The translations under genes and the position numbers were made by a program. Shown here piece after piece: positions 3,288 to 6,147 of a DNA stretch of 6,147 bases (its first letter is position 1; each line of letters starts with the position of its first letter). The notes under the pieces were generated by a model. The model worked only from the letters and a program-made list of their open reading frames with translations, did not search any database and was not told where the DNA came from. This stretch comes from Clostridiales bacterium (GTDB lineage: Bacteria > Bacillota > Clostridia > Tissierellales > Sedimentibacteraceae): NCBI GenBank assembly GCA_003487955.1, contig DNNJ01000386.1, positions 23,357 through 29,503 of the forward strand. Reading direction: 5' to 3'.

Positions 3288-6147
3288 AAAAGATATATGT
3301 AAACGGATTTAAATCTTTTGCGGAAAAAACAGAAATAGAAGTTGAAAAAGGTATTACAGCTATCGTAGGACCGAACGGGAGCGGAAAAAGCAACATTTCC
3401 GATGCCATTAAGTGGGTTTTGGGAGAGCAAAGTGCAAAATCTCTCAGAGGTGGCAAAATGGATGATGTTATTTTTGCCGGAACAGCAAAGAGGCTCCCTT
3501 TGGGCTATGCTGAGGTAAGGCTTATTTTTAACAACGAATTAGGTACAATACCCCTTGAATACAAGGAAGTAAGCATCAGCAGGAAACTCTACAGGACAGG
3601 TGAAAGTGAATATTACATAAACAAACAGCAATGCAGACTCAAAGATATTAAAGAGCTTTTTATGGATACCGGAATAGGAAGAGAAGGTTATTCTTTTATT
3701 GGACAAGGCAGGGTGGAGGATATTTTAAGCCCTAATTCTGATGTGAGAAGACAAGTTTTTGAGGAAGCTTCCGGAATTGTAAAATACAAGGTAAGAAAAG
3801 AGGAATCTGAAAGAAAGCTTGAAAAGACAAAGAATAATTTGGAAAGAGCAGAAGATATTATATATGAGCTTAAGGAGCGTATTGAACCTCTTTATGAACA
3901 AAGCATACGGGCACAGAAATTTATTGAAATCAGAGATAATTTAAAAAAGTACGAGCTGAATTATTTATCTCATGAATACGAAAAACGAAGTGAGCAGCTT
4001 AAAGCTCTCAAAAACCAAAGAGATATGTCATTGGAAGACAAGACAAGGTTTCAAAAAAGAAGAGACAACTATTCTGAAATTATTGAATCTCAAAAAGAGA
4101 AAATTAATGAACTTCAAAATAAAATTAGTGAAACTGAAGAGCTAAGAGATTCAAAGAATAAGGAATTGGAGAACTATAACAGCTTAAGCCAAGTTCACAA
4201 AGAAAAGAAACTGTTATACAGCTCCAACATAGAAAATATCAAAAATGAAATAGCAGGACTTGATAAAAGGAACTTGGAATTAAATGAAAATATTAATATC
4301 TTAATCCGGGAAAAAGCTTCGTATGAAGAAATATACAAGAGAGATACCGAGAAGTTTGAATCATTAAACTCAGATATAAAAGAATATAAAAAAGAAATTG
4401 ATGAAATTGTGCAATTGATTGAGCAGCAAAAAAATGAGTTATTTGAACTTCACAAAGATATCAACAAAAAGAATTCAAGTAAAAACACAATTGAATCATT
4501 AATAATTAACAACGGAGATAGAATTAAGCATTTAAACCAAGAAGTAAATTCTGAAGAAGAAGAAAGAAATAACAGAACAGAAATAATTAACAATCTCCGG
4601 GATGAGCTAAGTATTACAACTGAACTGTTGACTCAAAAGAAAGCAGAACTGAAAAGCACATCGGAAGAATTAATAAGTGCAGAAAAAAACAAGGAAACGC
4701 TTAATTTACAGAGCTCTAAGTTAAGTGAAGAATATAACGGCACAAAATCAAAAATAAATATTCTTTCAAATATGGAAGCATATTATGACGGCTACTATAA
4801 AAGTATAAAGACTGTAATGAACAACAAGGACAAGGAGCCGGTATTAAACAGCATATTGGGTACAGTGGCCGATGTAATAAAGACAGATAAAAAGTATGAA
4901 ACAGCTGTTGAAATAGCATTAGGCTCTGCAATACAAAATATAATCGTTAAGACTGACAAGGAAGCCGAAGAAATAATCGAATATTTAAAGAAAAATAAAA
5001 TTGGGAGAGTTACATTTCTTCCTATTAATATGCTTGCGGAAAGAAGTTTAAATAACTTCGAAAGAGAAGTGCTCAAGGAAAAATGCGTTATTGACACAGC
5101 AGACAATTTAATTCAAACAAGCCCCAAATACGAAATTGTCATTAAGAATTTACTTGGAAGAATAATAATTGTGGACAACCTGAACAACGGTTTTAAAATA
5201 TCCAAGAAATTAGGGAATACAGTTAAAATTGTAACACTTCAAGGAGACGTAATAAATGCAGGGGGCTCTGTTACAGGCGGTCATATAAGCAAAAACCAAG
5301 CACTCTTGGGAAGAAAAAGAGAAATTGACGAATTAAAAGTCAGCCTTGATAAGTTATCAAAAGAATTACAAGAAAAAAATAATTCATTGAATTCTTTGAA
5401 TTTAAAAATAAAAGAATATAGCAGTTTAACAGAAGAAATTAAGGGTTTTATTAATGAGAAAAATAATTATTATGAAATGAATAATTCAAAAATTAAAATG
5501 CTGTCAGAACAAAACGAAAAAACGACTGCTGTCATAAACAAATACAATGAAGAAATTAATTTCATACAAAAAGAAAAGCAGCAATATGAAAATGAGCTAA
5601 GAGCCTTGAATGATGAAACAGAAAAACTAAAATTATTGGTTGAGGAAAAAGAAAAAAGCATTGAGGAAACTGTACTCTTAAATAATTCCAATAAGTTGAA
5701 ATATGATGAACACAACAATACAATTTTAAAGCAAAGAGATCAGGTATCGAAAATTACTCAAGATATCAAGCTTATAGAAGAAAAGCTGAATAATATTAAT
5801 ATGGAAATTGAAAGAAACAAAAATTCCATTAAGTATAAGGAAGAAAGCTTATCAACAATTGACCATGAGATAGAAACAGCTAAGAAAAAAATTGTTGAAT
5901 ATACTGAAAGCTCAGAAGCTTTAAAAGAAGAAATAAAAGCATTAAATGAAAGCTATATAAGAGAAAAAGAAACTCTAAAAACTTATCAGAATGAAATATA
6001 TGATTACCAAAATAAAATCAATGAATCAAATAAGCAGATAACCGACATACTTGATGAAGAAATGAAGATGAACGTTAAAATCGAAAGAGAAAGTTCAAAA
6101 ATAGAAGATATTTCTGCAAAACTGTGGGAAGACTATGAAATAAACTA
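3278..6147 (+). CDS. smc: Chromosome partition protein Smc, 3' end beyond the window
   Basis: Smc is the ring-forming ATPase that, with ScpA and ScpB, compacts and segregates the chromosome. The frame is open from ATG 3278 to the window edge (956 codons and two bases); bacterial Smc is near 1185 residues, so about 230 are missing, including the C-terminal ATPase lobe with signature motif and Walker B. Visible parts in order: N-terminal head with MYLKKIYVNGFKSF (1-14), Walker A GPNGSGKSN (31-39, Lys37), SLRGG (55-59, with the Arg57 position of the arginine finger) and Q-loop FIGQGRVEDIL (Gln143); a Lys/Glu-rich coiled coil to about 500; the hinge from about 505, ending near the conserved GGSVTGG (662-668, codons from 5261); then the returning coil, with LWEDYE (949-954) at the edge. 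Base use matches its neighbours. The gene overlaps the radical SAM gene by 10 bp. The coil makes alignments to other coiled-coil proteins misleading, but the head and hinge are decisive. Confidence 0.97.
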   Translation, partial: MYLKKIYVNGFKSFAEKTEIEVEKGITAIVGPNGSGKSNISDAIKWVLGEQSAKSLRGGKMDDVIFAGTAKRLPLGYAEVRLIFNNELGTIPLEYKEVSISRKLYRTGESEYYINKQQCRLKDIKELFMDTGIGREGYSFIGQGRVEDILSPNSDVRRQVFEEASGIVKYKVRKEESERKLEKTKNNLERAEDIIYELKERIEPLYEQSIRAQKFIEIRDNLKKYELNYLSHEYEKRSEQLKALKNQRDMSLEDKTRFQKRRDNYSEIIESQKEKINELQNKISETEELRDSKNKELENYNSLSQVHKEKKLLYSSNIENIKNEIAGLDKRNLELNENINILIREKASYEEIYKRDTEKFESLNSDIKEYKKEIDEIVQLIEQQKNELFELHKDINKKNSSKNTIESLIINNGDRIKHLNQEVNSEEEERNNRTEIINNLRDELSITTELLTQKKAELKSTSEELISAEKNKETLNLQSSKLSEEYNGTKSKINILSNMEAYYDGYYKSIKTVMNNKDKEPVLNSILGTVADVIKTDKKYETAVEIALGSAIQNIIVKTDKEAEEIIEYLKKNKIGRVTFLPINMLAERSLNNFEREVLKEKCVIDTADNLIQTSPKYEIVIKNLLGRIIIVDNLNNGFKISKKLGNTVKIVTLQGDVINAGGSVTGGHISKNQALLGRKREIDELKVSLDKLSKELQEKNNSLNSLNLKIKEYSSLTEEIKGFINEKNNYYEMNNSKIKMLSEQNEKTTAVINKYNEEINFIQKEKQQYENELRALNDETEKLKLLVEEKEKSIEETVLLNNSNKLKYDEHNNTILKQRDQVSKITQDIKLIEEKLNNINMEIERNKNSIKYKEESLSTIDHEIETAKKKIVEYTESSEALKEEIKALNESYIREKETLKTYQNEIYDYQNKINESNKQITDILDEEMKMNVKIERESSKIEDISAKLWEDYEIN

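Overview
The window looks like chromosomal DNA from a low-GC Gram-positive anaerobe of the Clostridia/Tissierellia type. This is inferred from the A+T-rich sequence, strong AGGAGG-type ribosome binding sites, tightly packed or overlapping genes, and the gene order plsX - acpP - rnc - radical SAM gene - smc. From general knowledge, that order is a conserved housekeeping neighbourhood in clostridia, usually with rpmF upstream and ftsY downstream; neither of those is in view. No species call is justified.

Layout, all on the + strand. Positions 1-71 are a leader with a plausible sigma-A promoter (TTGCAA, 17 bp, TATACT) and a perfect 8-bp inverted repeat over the -10 and expected transcription start. 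plsX (72-1070) and acpP (1076-1303, GTG start) follow and are coupled: the acpP Shine-Dalgarno is formed by the last codons and stop of plsX. Positions 1304-1489 are the only real gap. It holds a 111-bp G+C-richer repeat element (two direct copies of one unit, then two of a second, with GGGGACA/TGTCCCC in inverted orientation), which resembles a REP/BIME-type palindromic element. Then come rnc (1490-2197), an Elp3-related radical SAM protein without a GNAT domain (2190-3287), and the first ~956 codons of smc (3278 to the window end). Each of these last three overlaps its neighbour by 8-10 bp, which indicates one translationally coupled unit.

Function: PlsX and AcpP supply acyl-phosphate and acyl carrier protein to phospholipid and fatty acid synthesis. 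RNase III processes double-stranded RNA. The radical SAM protein probably acts on RNA, by relationship to Elp3 only. Smc compacts and segregates the chromosome. No defence system, biosynthetic cluster, CRISPR array, tRNA or rRNA is present, and I see no evidence of a new multi-gene system. The points that merit follow-up are the repeat element, the unusual acpP start region, the inverted repeat on the plsX promoter, and a possible KH-like C-terminal module in the radical SAM protein.
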